From NCBI GenBank assembly GCA_023333625.1, contig CM041634.1, forward strand, positions 36,351,261-36,415,260: a DNA stretch of 64,000 bases. The letters are read 5' to 3'. The position numbers and the translations under genes were made by a program. The stretch is from Bothriochloa decipiens. Taxonomy: Eukaryota; Streptophyta; Magnoliopsida; Poales; Poaceae. Position 1 is the stretch's first letter, and every line of letters begins with the position of its first letter. Under the pieces are notes generated by a model. It did no database searches. It was not told the DNA's origin and worked only from the letters and a program-made list of their open reading frames with translations. Shown here piece by piece: positions 35,571-47,983 of the stretch.

Positions 35571-36888
35571 CAGTGTAAAGCGGGGCACGAATTGACAGTC
35601 GTACCATTGGGCAAGATATAGGCAAGAGTAAAAAATTCAGTTTGGATACATGCCTTTTAGGATTATTTAGACTATTATTTGCATGGCTTAGCAACACTTT
35701 AGTTTTGAACGGCTTTGATTCAGCCCACCTCTGATCGCCATTTTGGTCCTTCTAATATCCTCGTTGTTCAAGCATGTGAGTTATAGAGGTTATAAGGAAG
35801 TGTGTTGAAATATCCTCTGGATCTGCTCTTTCTACACATTCCATCCCGTTGTTTCTCCCTTTCCTTCAACATTTGTAGATGAGCCCTTTCCTCCAACATT
35901 TGTAGATGGAGTGCCTGATAGATCCATGTGTTTGCAAACGCCTTAAATCAAACCATGGGAGAATCAGGTCATGTGTGGTAGGGCTCTCTCTAGCTCCTGC
36001 TCCGTGTTATAGTATCAGAGGAGTCAAAGCTGGAGGAGCCACAAATCGTAGCTTCTTCGAGCTCTAAGTTTATTTTGCAAGGAAAGAGAAAATTAGATCC
36101 CGTGAACAATGCAACTACAACTAGGGGGAGCCAAAGCCATAATAAACTGTGTCAAAAGGGCCCTTAATGTCCATACTATCCTCCCTCAAAAAAAAATGTC
36201 CATTGTATTTTAGTATAAGACAAATTTTGCACATGTACATGAACAATACTGGTGGTACAACTTGACTATCACATTATAACTTTATTATCACATTTTTAAC
36301 TCACCCATCTGCATATGATACGAAACCTAATCCTCGTGTCCGTGTCGGGTACAAAATCCTCGGAGCTCACGCGTCCACGTCCGATTATTGAGATTCAGTA
36401 CAAGATGATGAGCAGACCACCTCCCCATGCACAATCCTTTCACAATCAATCTGCCAAGGTCTCGTTCTTGTGAAACTATATCCATTTTTAAAATCGATGA
36501 TTATGTTAGAAATATTTGACTTTAATAATTGAAGTGAAAAAAGGCCTCAATGGATTTGAAAATAGTTTAGGGTTCTCAACATAATATTGTTTGTTTTCCA
36601 TTATTTTCTATAAATTCTTTGAGGCATTGTTGCAGCGTACAAGCATATATCTAGTTATTAAAAAAACGAGAGGAAAATTACTTGATTCAAGTACGTAAAA
36701 ATTTTCTATGAAATCTGCAGCGGGGGGAAAAAAACTCCGTTACATCCACTTGTGCCCTCCACACCCTCCCTGGATTGGATAGGGGGTGAAAGGAGAATCT
36801 AACAGATTCTATTGCACCAAGTTGTGTGTTTTCTAGCGAAAGGCAAGTATTGTAAAGTTTTGTCGTTTTAGCTAATCACGCCATTAGG
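35571..36888. other. intergenic stretch
   Basis: No gene recognised. A MITE-end-like CCTCCCTCAAAAAAAAATGTCC is near 36180. The 29-bp phrase around CCTTTCCTYCAACATTTGTAG is repeated at about 35867-35880 and 35886-35909. Confidence 0.4.
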
Positions 36889-37400
36889 TTAACCATGACT
36901 CCATGAGGAATTTCTGGTGGAGCCCCCTGGGCCCTGGCTGAGGGCAGGAACCTTGCTTTTCCCCCCGACGTCACTCAGGTACCCTTTCAAGTCGCCAGAA
37001 TCCCGAATTTCCGATACCTCACGCACCCATGCTTTCCCTGATGTAATGCAAGGATTCGCTGCAGATGAGATTCTCGATCGCGGGCGCCGGTGCCTTTCTC
37101 CCCTGTCCCCGGAAGACACTGCTCTGTTCGCCGGTGGGCCGCGAGAACCTTTTCCGGCACCAAGTTGGCCGGGGCATCTACCCTCCGCGCAGCCCGCAGG
37201 ACGGCGTCCAGGCCTTTCGAGGGGATTCCGATTTACCATATCTACCTGACTTGGAAAGCAGAGGTACCCCCCACTTGTGTCTCCTAATAATGGATGGAAA
37301 TCGTAACGGCATCTTGTCAACACAAGTTTACTGTGGAGATACTATACTTAATTCTTGCAGGAATTATTTGGTTCATAGCCTGGAGCAAACTTGACTAGCC
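36889..37400. other. unrecognised GC-richer block with overlapping open frames
   Basis: In contrast to the AT-rich flanks, 36920-37260 is about evenly balanced in GC and open on three frames (36917-37249, 37065-37394 on plus; 37323-36889 on minus). None of the translations resembles a family I know. It could be an organelle-derived insertion, a captured gene fragment or an old exon. Confidence 0.3.
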
Positions 37401-38830
37401 TGTCACCACCCTAGATGCTGCCCCAGTGCCCCTGCAGCCCTGCAGGGATGGAAACCTGGACATTGTGCCAAAACCAGGCATGCGTGGCCTCGGCGAGGCC
37501 GATGAAAACGAGCGTCTGGCTGCTGGAACATGGTTATGGTTGCCTGGCATGGAGTAGTTGGAACCTGGAACATGTAGATTTTATTTCCTGTCTTTTTGTT
37601 TCCTTGCTGTTCCTCGTTAAAGGAAGCCACAAAACAAAGCTTAATCAATGTTGCCAAATAATCTCATTGTTTCAGATTTTTATCCTTGTTCAATAGTTTA
37701 GTCCACCAGCATCGGTTTATAAGCCCTAACGTCTTTTTGTTTTCTTCTACCCATTTTTGTAAATATGTGCGCCCATGGTGCAAATAAAGTATTGAAATTA
37801 TTTATATTTTTATGTATATCATTAATTTTAAAAATGCATTCATTTACATTATGGTGGTTTATATTACTCAAATAATATTAGAGTTACAATATACATGAAT
37901 ATATTATATAATACTATTTCATTATTAGTCTTCTCAGACACGGACTTTCAACCAAATAGACTATGATCTAACTTGCCTTGGGCAAATTTTATTGAATTTT
38001 ACAACTCTCATACAACACTTTTAAACAAGCAACCTTATTAGGTCTCCAACTAAATATGCCCCTAATGAATGGATATTTGGATATACCATCCAACAACTAA
38101 AGATAAGTGAACATTATTCCTAGCTAGCAACAGTGGGCAAGCTAACAAGTGAAAGCATTCATGATTAGGTCACACATGATAGAGAATCAAGAACTAATCC
38201 AGACTATTGAAATGAATTGTTTAGAAATATTTCTAGAGAATTCAAACGAATCATGAAAATATACCAAAAAAGTAAGAAGTTCCAAAAAAAAAAGGAAGTG
38301 TAATTAAGCTCAGAAATAAAGTAAACTAATAACCTCTATTAATTGCCATTAGGAAAAATATTTTGTATTTAGCTGAGGGAACATATTTTAAATACCAAAA
38401 GGACTATAAAATCATGAGAATATATATAATCCTATAATGCTAGAATATACCAACTCACAAGGTCTATGTGATGAAATATCTATATATCTAGCTGTCGTGC
38501 TAAGAATATCTATATATCAACTTCAAGAAACAAAAGGATGAACTTAGTTGATTCTCACTTGAGATATATTTTTTAATTTTCATATTGAATATATCATTAG
38601 TTAATAAGTAGTGCATATAATGATTTTGCATGACCTATTTATGTGCACAACATGCATATATTTTTGATTAAGTCGTGGTTAAAGCTTACTCCATTAAGTG
38701 CATTCGAAAAAATTAAGACCACATAAGGTAATCTATAAATGACGCGTGTATTAATACCCATTAAGTGTTTCTCCTCAAACAATGGTTTACTTTTAAATAA
38801 CATTGCCAAATCTAGGTGTCTATAATACAC
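37401..38830. other. AT-rich intergenic stretch
   Basis: Very AT-rich, no gene or clear element recognised. Confidence 0.45.
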
Positions 38831-38836
38831 TATATA

Positions 38837-39059
38837 GGGGTGTTTGGTTACCGACCGTCACTCGCCACGCAAGCTGTGGCGCGGCCACCGAAGTTGTGGC
38901 AAATGTGTGGCGAGCAGAGCGGCCGACAGAACTTGGCAAAATCAAAGCACAAAAGCTGCGTGGCCGCCTCAACTTAAGTACAAACCAAACGGCAGCCAAA
39001 AGCAGTGTGGCAAGAGCGAGCGTGGCGTGGCGAGTTACAGCCGGCAACCAAACACCCCC
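38837..39059. mobile_element. 223-bp MITE with GGGTGTTTGGTT ends
   Basis: Left end GGGGTGTTTGGTTACCG and right end CGGCAACCAAACACCCCC are inverted copies. Both flanks are TATATA, so the target duplication cannot be fixed. The ends suit Tourist- or hAT-like MITEs. The GC-rich centre contains several GTGGCGNG repeats. Confidence 0.75.
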
Positions 39060-39520
39060 TATATATTTTAGGACATATTTAGAAGCCATAATGATGTACC
39101 ACATATTTCAGTACAGATTTAGAAGTCACAATGATCTACCACATTATAGGATGGAGCATGTATAATATAACATTTTTAATTTGCTTTTTATTATATGGTA
39201 GTAATACTGTTTTAGCATAGAGAGGGGGTACTTTTACGCTGGATACAACAAGTAGCTCGAAGTTGTCAAAAAAAGAGCTCGACAACCTGGTCAAAGCAAT
39301 AGTTATGACTTATACTGTAGTTAAGACAGTACTACAAAAATACAAAGACAGGCGACGCCGACGGGTCAAAGCAGTGACATGCACTCCTTTTTCCTACGTC
39401 AAGGCCTCAAGGGAGGCTACGTAGGAGTATTACCCAACCATCCATCGGTTCCTTTGCCAGTTGGAGACTGAAGCAGGCCACCTGACATTCTTAAACCCAG
39501 CTCCACGGAGGCACGGACGC

Positions 39521-39527
39521 TATAAAT
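39521..39527 (+). promoter_or_regulatory. TATA box of the first RADIALIS-like gene
   Basis: TATAAAT lies 189 bp upstream of the ATG at 39710, in a compact promoter. Confidence 0.6.
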
Positions 39528-39709
39528 TGAACCCTCGCGGCTCGGTAGGACTCCCACCGCAACCATTCCAAACCTCCTTTCCTTCCGCCGGTTACATCAC
39601 TGCTTGACGCACAAAAACCTCCGAGGAAGACCAGGACGTGTACGTAGTACCTTGACCGTCCGATCTATTCCGATCCGTCGTCGTCGTTCCAAACGCAAAC
39701 TGCACCGGC

Positions 39710-40083
39710 ATGTCGTCGTCCAACTCGTCGCCGCCGTCGTCGTCTGAGTGGACGAAGCCGCAGCACAAGCTGTTCGAGCGCGCCCTGGCGGTGTACGACG
39801 CGGACACCCCGGACCGGTGGCACAACGTGGCGCGCTATATGGGCGGCACCACCTCCGTGGAGGAGGTGCGCCGCGCCTACCAGCGGCTCGTCGTGGACGT
39901 CGCGCGGATCGAGTCCGGCGGAGCGCCGTTCCACTGGTACGCCGCCGCCCCGCCGCCGTCGACGCTGCACCGAGGTGAAAACTTAAACATGATGCCCTCT
40001 GTCGTCCTCCCGTTAATTCCTTGCCCTTACATATATATTCGGGTATTAACTACTCTTATCAGTTTTGGAGTGGCGTACATATA
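39710..40083 (+). CDS. RADIALIS-like MYB/SANT protein, first copy
   Basis: RADIALIS-like proteins are small single-SANT-domain transcription factors that compete with related MYBs. The protein reads SSEWTKPQHKLFERALAVYD, DTPDRWHNVARYMGGTTSVE, EVRRAYQRLVVDVARIESGG, then APFHWY. The SANT domain covers about residues 11-67 with its three hydrophobic helix positions. A donor (CACCGAG-GTGAAA, exon end 39974) matches the intron of the second copy, but no short second exon is evident before 41000. Read straight through, the frame stops at 40083 (124 residues). Compared with the copy at 48 kb the domain has an extra Thr, and the conserved GKVPFPxYR tail is GGAPFHWYA. It may be diverging or losing function. 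Confidence 0.8.
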
Positions 40084-40436
40084 ATAAATTTATTTTGATC
40101 ATTCGTGACGTGAAGTAGATGGACACAGAGCAGTAGCTACCCACATGAGATCTGATCCTTGGACAAGAGTACAGGGGAAGATAGTTCGTGTGTGCATGCT
40201 TGAAACGGCAAAGTACTATGAGATTAGTCATAATTAATTGGCGTTATGCCTGCTTAAAAGACTGCATTGTGTCATGATGCATGCCACTGGCGTTGCTGCG
40301 ATAATGTTTAATACTGTTTAGATAACCGTCCATGCTGTTAATTCCGATGCATGGTAGATTGGTACGACATGTCAAGTTGGCAACTTTGGTTTTGGCTGCT
40401 AATTGACTACTGCTGTAGTATATAGCTAGTACTCCT

Positions 40437-40738
40437 GGAATTGGCTTGTAGTCCAATGGTAGGACGGTCTAGTGGGACACTCAGGGTTCAAATTCTGGTG
40501 TTCGTACCTTTTTTTTGGATTTTTATAAGGATTTTCTGGCGTTATGCATTAAATGGTAAGTGACGTTCCCGTCGACGACGAGGCGTCAGTGGTGACTTCG
40601 AAGATCTCCAGATCTGCCAGGTGCTCGGTCCTTCGAAGGTGCTCATAGAGGTAGGGTTTGCGTATGTATGTTCATAGGGGATGAGTGTACGTGCATGTGT
40701 GGACGTCTATGTTGTACTGTATACTTTAAAAAAATATA
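40437..40738 (+). mobile_element. 302-bp SINE with 11-bp target duplication
   Basis: CTAGTACTCCT occurs exactly at 40426-40436 and 40739-40749. The head reads TAGTCCAATGGTAGG (A box) and GGGTTCAAATTCTGG (B box), followed by the body with GGTGCTCATAGAGGTAGGGT and an A-rich tail. It lies about 350 bp after the first RADIALIS-like frame. Confidence 0.88.
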
Positions 40739-40749
40739 CTAGTACTCCT

Positions 40750-41425
40750 ACATGATTACGCGTAAGTACTTCTGTCTGGAATATACAATGTTATCACCAG
40801 TCATCATGCTGAAAATATGCCATACTAGATTCAGTCGCGTTCAATACTAGATTCGGTATGTTGTTCAATACAGAGACGCAAAATATGCATAAAGTTCTCC
40901 CTCGAAAAAAAACATGAATATCATTCATGTGTTCATGAAAAATAAAAAAGTTCTTTCTGAAGGTCTGCTTTTTATGCACTGACTGAAGACATAATGAGAT
41001 TATGTATATATATATGCAAGGTTCAGTAATCGAAATAATTCTCACATATGCCCTGTAACTTGGTTGTAGGTTGAATACATGAATGAAGCTTCAATGATCG
41101 GAAGGGTTAAACAGTGGATGTGTATGATGAATGGAAAATGACGGAGTCATACCAATAATCCAAGATTAATGTTGCAGCCTGCTGGTCTTTGATCTTGTGT
41201 ACCAAGTAGTTAGCTTTCGATGTATGGACTGATATATATGAATGCTTATTCATATATAAGTTTTGGTCATGTACTGCTTTCGAAATACACTGTAGATCAA
41301 CTAAGGAATTATTCCCATGAATCTCAACTTTTGCACACCCCAGGAATCCCATATACACAGTTTGGAACATTCCTCATTCTTATACTGTTTCGAATAATAG
41401 TACGGCGTAGCTTGCCGACGACGTG
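40750..41425. other. AT-rich spacer
   Basis: No gene seen. A possible second exon of the RADIALIS-like gene was looked for and not found. Confidence 0.4.
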
Positions 41426-41438
41426 GGCCTAAAATGCC

Positions 41439-41765
41439 CTTTTTTTAAGCCTCTTATCTAAGTTCAGCTGTAATATTTGTTCGGATACATATACACACAT
41501 CACCACGCACACCTCACACACACTGTAACCTAACAAACCTACAACTATACCTAGACAATAAACGTAGCTAAGAGATACTCAAATATCATTAGACTCCGAG
41601 CATGACGGCCACGTCACTTGATTATTGTGACACATCTACACAAGAGGCAACAGAAAATATTAAAAGAAACATTATTCCCGGTGAGACACCACAGGTGTGG
41701 ATGCTGGGCATCGAACCTGGTAGGTGGCTTTCACAAGCACACCAATTGAGCTACGCTCAGTCCTT
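41439..41765 (-). mobile_element. 327-bp SINE with imperfect 13-bp target duplication
   Basis: On the minus strand: GCGTAGCTCAATTGGTGTGC (A box) and CAGGTTCGATGCCC (B box), ending in a run of A. The flanks GGCCTAAAATGCC (41426-41438) and GGCCCAAAGTGCC (41766-41778) match at 11 of 13 positions, so it is older than the neighbouring SINE. Confidence 0.78.
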
Positions 41766-41849
41766 GGCCCAAAGTGCCATTGCCAACACACACAACCTCC
41801 GCCTGAGCAACTAGATGAAAGAATTGTCTATGTTTTTAATCAATAGTAC

Positions 41850-42370
41850 ATAAAAGAATTTTTGGGTCGCCTCCCATTTCCTATAAGAGGCAGCTAAACT
41901 AGCGCACCGCCTCTAACATCGTTGGGGCACTCTAGCTCTATAACCGTCGCTAAAGATCCATTTTCAGGAGCGGTTCCATTAGGAAATTCACCTCTAAAAA
42001 TGTATCCATTTGAAGGGTAGTTAAAAATGTATCCATTTGAAGGGTAGTTAGGTTAAGAGAATTGCCATGGTATTTTCACGTCAACCGTCTCAAAAAATGA
42101 GTGATTTTTAGAGACGGTTCTATTAAGTCAACCGTCTCAAAAAATCGATTTTAAAGGCGGTTGACTAAGTCATTAAAACGGCTGCAGCACAAATAGATTC
42201 ATATCTTTTGTAAATGAAGTATGATAAAGACAAAATTTATATCAAAATTATAGATCTTGATGAGATCTAAAATATTTTATTTGATAAAATTTTATTTGAG
42301 ATCATTCAGGGTTCTAAATATATAAATTAAGTCTATGTCAATTTTTTGAATTTTTCAAATAAGTCCCAGC
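41850..42370. mobile_element. CACTA (En/Spm-like) transposon remnant
   Basis: Subterminal-type repeats such as CAACCGTCTCAAAAAATSR at 42083 and 42128 and their inverted forms (AGAGACGGTT, AAAGGCGGTTGACT), followed by the AT-rich stretch with TTATAGATCTTGATGAGATC typical of grass CACTA ends. No exact CACTA terminus was found. A 27-bp unit (AAAATGTATCCATTTGAAGG core) is duplicated in tandem at 41995-42048. Confidence 0.6.
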
Positions 42371-43161
42371 ATGATGGACGTGAAGGATGAATGTGAAAGC
42401 TTGAACCAAAGGTAGGGTTGGACGTGGACCGTGGATGGCAAGCACTTGAACACGTCAACAAGTGTACATGCGGAGATGGTGATGGAAACGGTGTGTTGAC
42501 CAAAGTCAAGATGACGATCGGAACAAGTCAAGACGTACGGGTGCATTTGGTGATTGGACGGTCGAGTGCAAGCATGTATGCATGCAGCCATACAAAATCT
42601 CATGACAGGAAGGTATTTAAATTAAAAAAAGGAATCGTGTGACACAGGACGAGCAGATTTAGGGGCGATATGATTGCCGATATTTTATTTTTTATTTTTT
42701 TTTAAATAAGGCTCAGATATGTGTGTCTTATGCCTTATGTACGTAGCTGATAAGCCGGCTAAGGCAATTTATTGTAAAAGAAAAAGAAAACATTGTACCA
42801 TGACCGATGGAAATTCAATGGTGATTAAAGTTTTACCGAGTAATCCTAGTACCAGAGCGAACAAGCACAAATATTATGCGCGGCTGTTGATGGATGCAGG
42901 CACCAACAGCAGTACGTACTAAACGTGCACAACTTGTCCCAGAAGTTGAATGCAATAGAATCTGCAAATTCTCATGATCGGTCGCATGACCGCTCGCCCA
43001 CTCCAAGGTTCAGGGACAGCAAGTTGTAACAAAGCATTTGGCCTCAAGATTTTATTTAATTATTTGTAGTGTCTTTCTCATAATTGGACGCCCTATTATA
43101 TATATATACACACACACATTGGGTAAAGGATCTAAGCTGATGATGTACGCGTAGATGAATC
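42371..43161. other. spacer
   Basis: Short open frames without resemblance to known families. A TA/CA microsatellite lies at 43097-43118. I see no gene. Confidence 0.4.
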
Positions 43162-43166
43162 ATTAT

Positions 43167-45021
43167 TCAAGGACCGGATATGGCAACCAAAGCGGTGATG
43201 ACCACGACCTTGTTAAGAGGATGGATGTTCACTAGGAACACAGCGAGTCACCACAAGAGTAGCGAACAAAGGAGAAGAATGAGCGGAGACCAAACGAGCA
43301 CGACCCTGGAAAAACAGCACATACAGTGTAGGCGCGGACTGTCCGCGGGTACGGACAGGTTGAGGAGCGGTCAACGGTGGACTTTCCAAGGTTCCACGGG
43401 CGGACCGCCCGCAGGCAAAAGCCAAGAAAACAAACTGGTCTAAACCGGTTCTGGAAACAAAGAAGCTCTGAGCCTCAGACTGTCCGGCTTCCCAGGCGCG
43501 TACTGTCCGCAGGTAAAAACTGAAAACTCAAACTTCTGGAACAAGTTTTGGACAGAAACCACAGTAGACCATCGAACTGTCCGCGGTTAGAACGTCGGAC
43601 TGTCCGCGGAGACTAAAACTCGAATAAAAACGAAAGTCGAGAGCTCGGTTCTAATTTGGTCAGGGCCTGGCTGTCCGCGCTAGGAAGCCTGGACTGTTTG
43701 CTAGTGCCGACAAAACAGATCAGTCCGGAAGCCACTGGCTCGACCCCAATGCCCGGACTGTCCGCACTCACCAGGCCGGACTGTCCGCGCGCTCCCAGAA
43801 AATCGCCCAAAAATCGCCTCTAACACAAAAGCGTCCCGATCTCTCTCAAATCGAAACCAACTACAACCAAACTTGGTAGAGATGATCACAAGGCAGTTGG
43901 GGAGCTATCTCTAAGAGATCATTGCTCAATTCAAAAAGAATCACGAGAAATCACAAAGGGGAGGAGAAAATTGTTAAGAACTCGCCTTGCACACATTCTT
44001 GCCTCAATCTACGAACTCGTGAGGAATTAGCTCAAACCCTTCGGCGGAAATGATCCTCTCACGTCATAGAATGAATGAAGGAACGAAAAATGAACCCAAA
44101 TTCCCTAGAATCGAAGAAATGAGACACGAAAATAGGAGGGGAGAAAGGAGCTCGGGATGAACAAGTCAAGAACACAACTTCATCTTGACTCCCGGAGGAA
44201 ACAGAGAGGACTAGGGGCCTCTCTTTCCTTGATCTTGGTTCAAGCATGAACTCTACAAATTCATGGACCTCTCTGTCACCAAGAACACTCAAGGGAGAAG
44301 ACCTAGCAAGGAAGAAAGAGAAAACTGCAAATGGAAGAGATAAAGGAGATGGGTGCTCCCTCATCTTGCTAAATAAGGCTACAACACAATCCTAGTTTTA
44401 CCCTTGGATACATGAGTTATACCACTTAACCCTAGGAACGTTATTATCCGACTCTTTGGTTTCTTGATCTGACGACCACTACGCCTTCTCACCGGTAGCC
44501 TTGCTTCGATGCAATAATGTGTTGATGTCGCACGTGTCGTCCGTCCGCATCGGGACCTCCACTCAGGTTTTGAGGTCCAAACCCGCGAAACCCGCCGCCA
44601 ATGGTTTTGAGGCAATACCACCAAATAGTCATCAATGGTTTTGAGAACAAACCACCAAACCTCCCGTGAGTAGCGTAGCCCATACGCATCCCCCGCCGTG
44701 TACACTTGCGCTTGTGTATGTCCCAAGTGTTAGCCACCGGGCTGGCCACCCGGCTGTTTGGTCCTTTGGTCCAAGCCTCGCGTCCTCCCTTCACCGCACT
44801 GGTCCGTCGGCATGGCCTGCCCTACTTAACCATCTCCTGACCATTGCCACTGCCTCCGGACTCCACCTGCACACACAGGCAAAGAGACACGTTTCAACGC
44901 ATAACCTTGTGCTAGGAATTAGAAGAACCACCGAACCAACCACGCACCAAAGTGTTGGCACGTTGACAATCGTTCATCACAAAGACGCTACACAATGGTG
45001 TGGAAAAAACATGTGTCCGCA
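43167..45021 (-). mobile_element. 1.86-kb solo LTR related to the copia LTR at 18.8 kb
   Basis: On the minus strand it begins TGCGGACACATG and ends GGTCCTTGA, matching the start and end of the copia 5' LTR. Long shared blocks include GAACGATTGTCAA, GGTGTGTGGTTGGTTCGGT-like and GACGTGAGAGGATCA. It has about a dozen GGACAGTCCG motifs (43330-43800). No gag or pol adjoins. Flanks ATTAT (43162-43166) and AATAT (45022-45026) match at 4 of 5 positions, a possible aged target duplication. Confidence 0.82.
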
Positions 45022-45026
45022 AATAT

Positions 45027-47178
45027 ATGGCCATTTTCCATATAAATGTCGCTGCTTTATGCACGGTATATATTCTGCTATCACTCATCTTTCTTGGCCA
45101 TATTATTCTCAAAATTGGCTAAAACAGTAAATGTTGCACGCTTAGCGTTATGCTACTTAGAATTTCAAGCTAATCAGCATTGAGTAGACCTACAAGTTGA
45201 TAAACAACCTCGGATAAACAACCTCGGCACGCGTCGGCTTCCAAGCTTGCATGGATTGGTGGATATATGGACCTTTGAACTTGAACCGATCGACACCAGT
45301 AGGCCGATGTAGATGAGTGCAATACCGGGGTGCATGTAACATGTGTTCTTGTAACTTCTAAATGATTATTGCTACTATAGAATGATTTCAAAAGACTTGT
45401 AAGAATGCCATATTAATTACCTCTAAAAACCATAAAGGTCTAGCGGACAAAGCACATCTTAAAAAATGAGGCACATTTTCATATACAACTCCCTTACAAA
45501 ATCTGTCACTAGAAAAAGCGTCACAACTAAGGCCTATAGAGACTTAGTAGCCGACCAAAATCTCTCCTCTTCAATCTCTCTCTTCCTTATCCACCCAAAA
45601 TCCTCAGTCAGGCCCCAATGCCAACATCGCTGCTCAACACCCTCCGGCTTCTCATTCTCTCATGAGGCTATGTGCCCTCCACTCCCTTGTCCCCCATGAT
45701 GCCAACTACCCCTACCTACATCTACAACGTTGGCTGCTCCCACACCTTACTCTCCCATGACATGCTCTCATAGAGATAATGTGGAGATTTTGGTCTCCGC
45801 CATGGTGAGGTTCATGTCGATCGCCTTCCTATTTGTCCAGGTGAGCATAGGATCTTTTCCGGCTTGTTCATGGTGTAGGTTGGCTTAGTGGCTTCATGGT
45901 AGGGTTCATGGTGCAGGTCATGGTGGGTTTCACCATGGGGGCACAACGCCCATGTAGGTCATCATGGTGGAGAGCACTGGCATATTGGAGAAGATGACCA
46001 TCGTGGAGGACATAATGTGGTGCATGAACAGGAATGTCTTTGACAAGAAGCTCGGTGGCGGGTTCGGTAATAAGCTCAACAGCCCCTATTTTTTGTTTTA
46101 TCAATTTTTAGAGATGAGCATGATTAAAACAAACCAACCCAACCTCTGAAAATTGTTTTTGACCACCATTTCTTTCAAAGATTTCCATAGTAGTGTCTAC
46201 TCGCATATGTGCTGGGTAGACACTACTATGAATTAGTCAATGCATGTGGCTGAATATGGTATCAGAGACAAAGGTATCTTGAATTTGAATCCAGACATAT
46301 ACAATTATGAGTTCTATTTGTACATTTCAGGTCTAAATGATGAGTCGTATTGTGAGAAGGAGTGTCTATCAAGCCTAGAGTTCGATTTCCTTCGCTTACT
46401 TTTGAATAGTCTAAAAGAGAGAAATGGACACTAGATTAGATTCAGCATAGCAGCATAGAATCTAGAATACCGAGCTGAAAGTTTGGAAAAGGGGCAAAGA
46501 AAAATTTAAAACACCCGAATCCTAGATGGGCCCTTCTCAAGATATTATTCTTTTTTTGAAAATCAAAAGGCAAGATATCGATTCTAATACACAAGCCATC
46601 GCCCTCTTTCTGGTCATGGAATATACTCCTCTGCAACTTGCTATTTGGAGATTGTTCCAACTCAGTGCATCGTGGAGGAAATAGTTAATAAAATTTAGTT
46701 AAGTTAGTATGTAGATACATCCGTACGTGTTATCACACGCCATAAGTGTGTGCTTGCGCACTCTAAACCTTGTATATCACACGCCATATGAATGAAAAGG
46801 GCTGTTTTTTCATTGTACATATTGTTCTCGCGCGCTTCCATCGAGAAGTCACTCTTAACTCGTATGGCAGTCTCGCTATCAATCGTCAATACTAATATCT
46901 ACTTAAGAGAAGTACACACGGCCAAATGGCCATATATCTCAATATATACATTCTCATGTTCAAAATTTGAGAGTCCATCGCACCTAGTGGAAATTCACTC
47001 CAAATGGAACTTTTAGAAAACTAATTTCAACGAGTAGTGTCACATATGGGTATAGAGATGCACCTCGCTCTAAAATGAAACTGGAAAACCTTTTGTGGTT
47101 GTTTGGTTTGAGTCCCGGGCAACCTGCTGCGTGGGAAGTAGTTGATAAAACTAATTCCATCGAGTAGCTTGGCATATT
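45027..47178. other. intergenic stretch between solo LTR and second RADIALIS-like gene
   Basis: No gene recognised. Apart from the hairpin at 46186-46230, only short unremarkable frames occur. Confidence 0.4.
46186..46230. repeat. perfect 15-bp stem, 15-bp loop hairpin
   Basis: CATAGTAGTGTCTAC and its exact complement GTAGACACTACTATG are separated by 15 bases. The arms end at the same points, and similarity does not extend beyond them. Confidence 0.85.
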
Positions 47179-47184
47179 CTCGCT

Positions 47185-47390
47185 CCATCCAAAAAGTATA
47201 CAATCATAGGAAGGTTTCGATCAAATTATTTCAACTTTGATTAAATTTATAGTAAATAATATTAGTATTTATTATAAAAATATGTTTTATAACTAATCCA
47301 ATAATACTTGTTTTTATCTTATAATTGTTGGTTTTTTATATAATTTCAGTCAAAATTCACCGTGTTTGACTTCTCAGGGATATGAGAGTT
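47185..47390. mobile_element. probable degenerate mariner/Stowaway-type MITE
   Basis: It starts with CTCGCTCCATCCAAAAAGTAT, close to the usual CTCCCTCCRTCC end. It is AT-rich and ends near GTCAAAATTCACCGTGTTTGACTT. The right end is decayed. Confidence 0.4.
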
Positions 47391-47828
47391 GAGTTCTTTA
47401 ATTTTGTGGACCGAGGTGCAGGGTATTTGTGATCAGCTGCCTCGCCGCTTGCAGTCTGCAGAGGACCTCATGTCTACAGTGCCCTGAGTAGAAAGATAGT
47501 CACAGCAAGTTGCTATGGATTCAGTACAATGGGGCAGGGTTGGGTCACGACACGGCCTGACTGTCCACTGTCCAGTAGTGTACGTGTACCCATCCATCCA
47601 TGCATCTAACCGGGAAGAGATGAGGAGATAAAAAGGAAGTCTGCCAAGATATATCCCCCGCTTCCCAGGGACACAAATTTTTGTTCCTTGGCGACACTCG
47701 TTCTGGCTCTCGGCGCTCTGGCTCACCGATGCCTTATTCTCCCTGCTTTCCCTTGGCCCCACAGGGGAACCTGGCACCGGCTGCCGGCGCCATGCCATGC
47801 TTCACCTGCAGGGCAGGGCCAGGGCCCC

Positions 47829-47834
47829 TATAAG
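47829..47834 (+). promoter_or_regulatory. TATA box of the second RADIALIS-like gene
   Basis: TATAAG lies 155 bp before the ATG, at a spacing similar to that in the first copy. Confidence 0.55.
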
Positions 47835-47983
47835 TAGCACTGCATCTCACGGTTCTCTTCTCAGAATGCAAACCACAAACAAAGCCAAGCCAGCTGCAAC
47901 AATCAAGAGGGCGAGGCTCCCTTGTCCCCAGCTCTCCGTCAGCTCGCGCTTGTGCTGAAATATACACACAGACGACGACACAG

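Noticed and set aside
40440..40510. tRNA-like sequence, with similar ones in the other SINEs
   Set aside because: Only the A and B boxes are kept, the cloverleaf fails, and each is bounded by target duplications, so they are SINE heads rather than tRNA genes.
46250..46275. TGGTATCAGAGA near 46256, resembling a copia primer site
   Set aside because: No LTR end precedes it and no gag follows; the match to TGGTATCAGAGCC is only partial.
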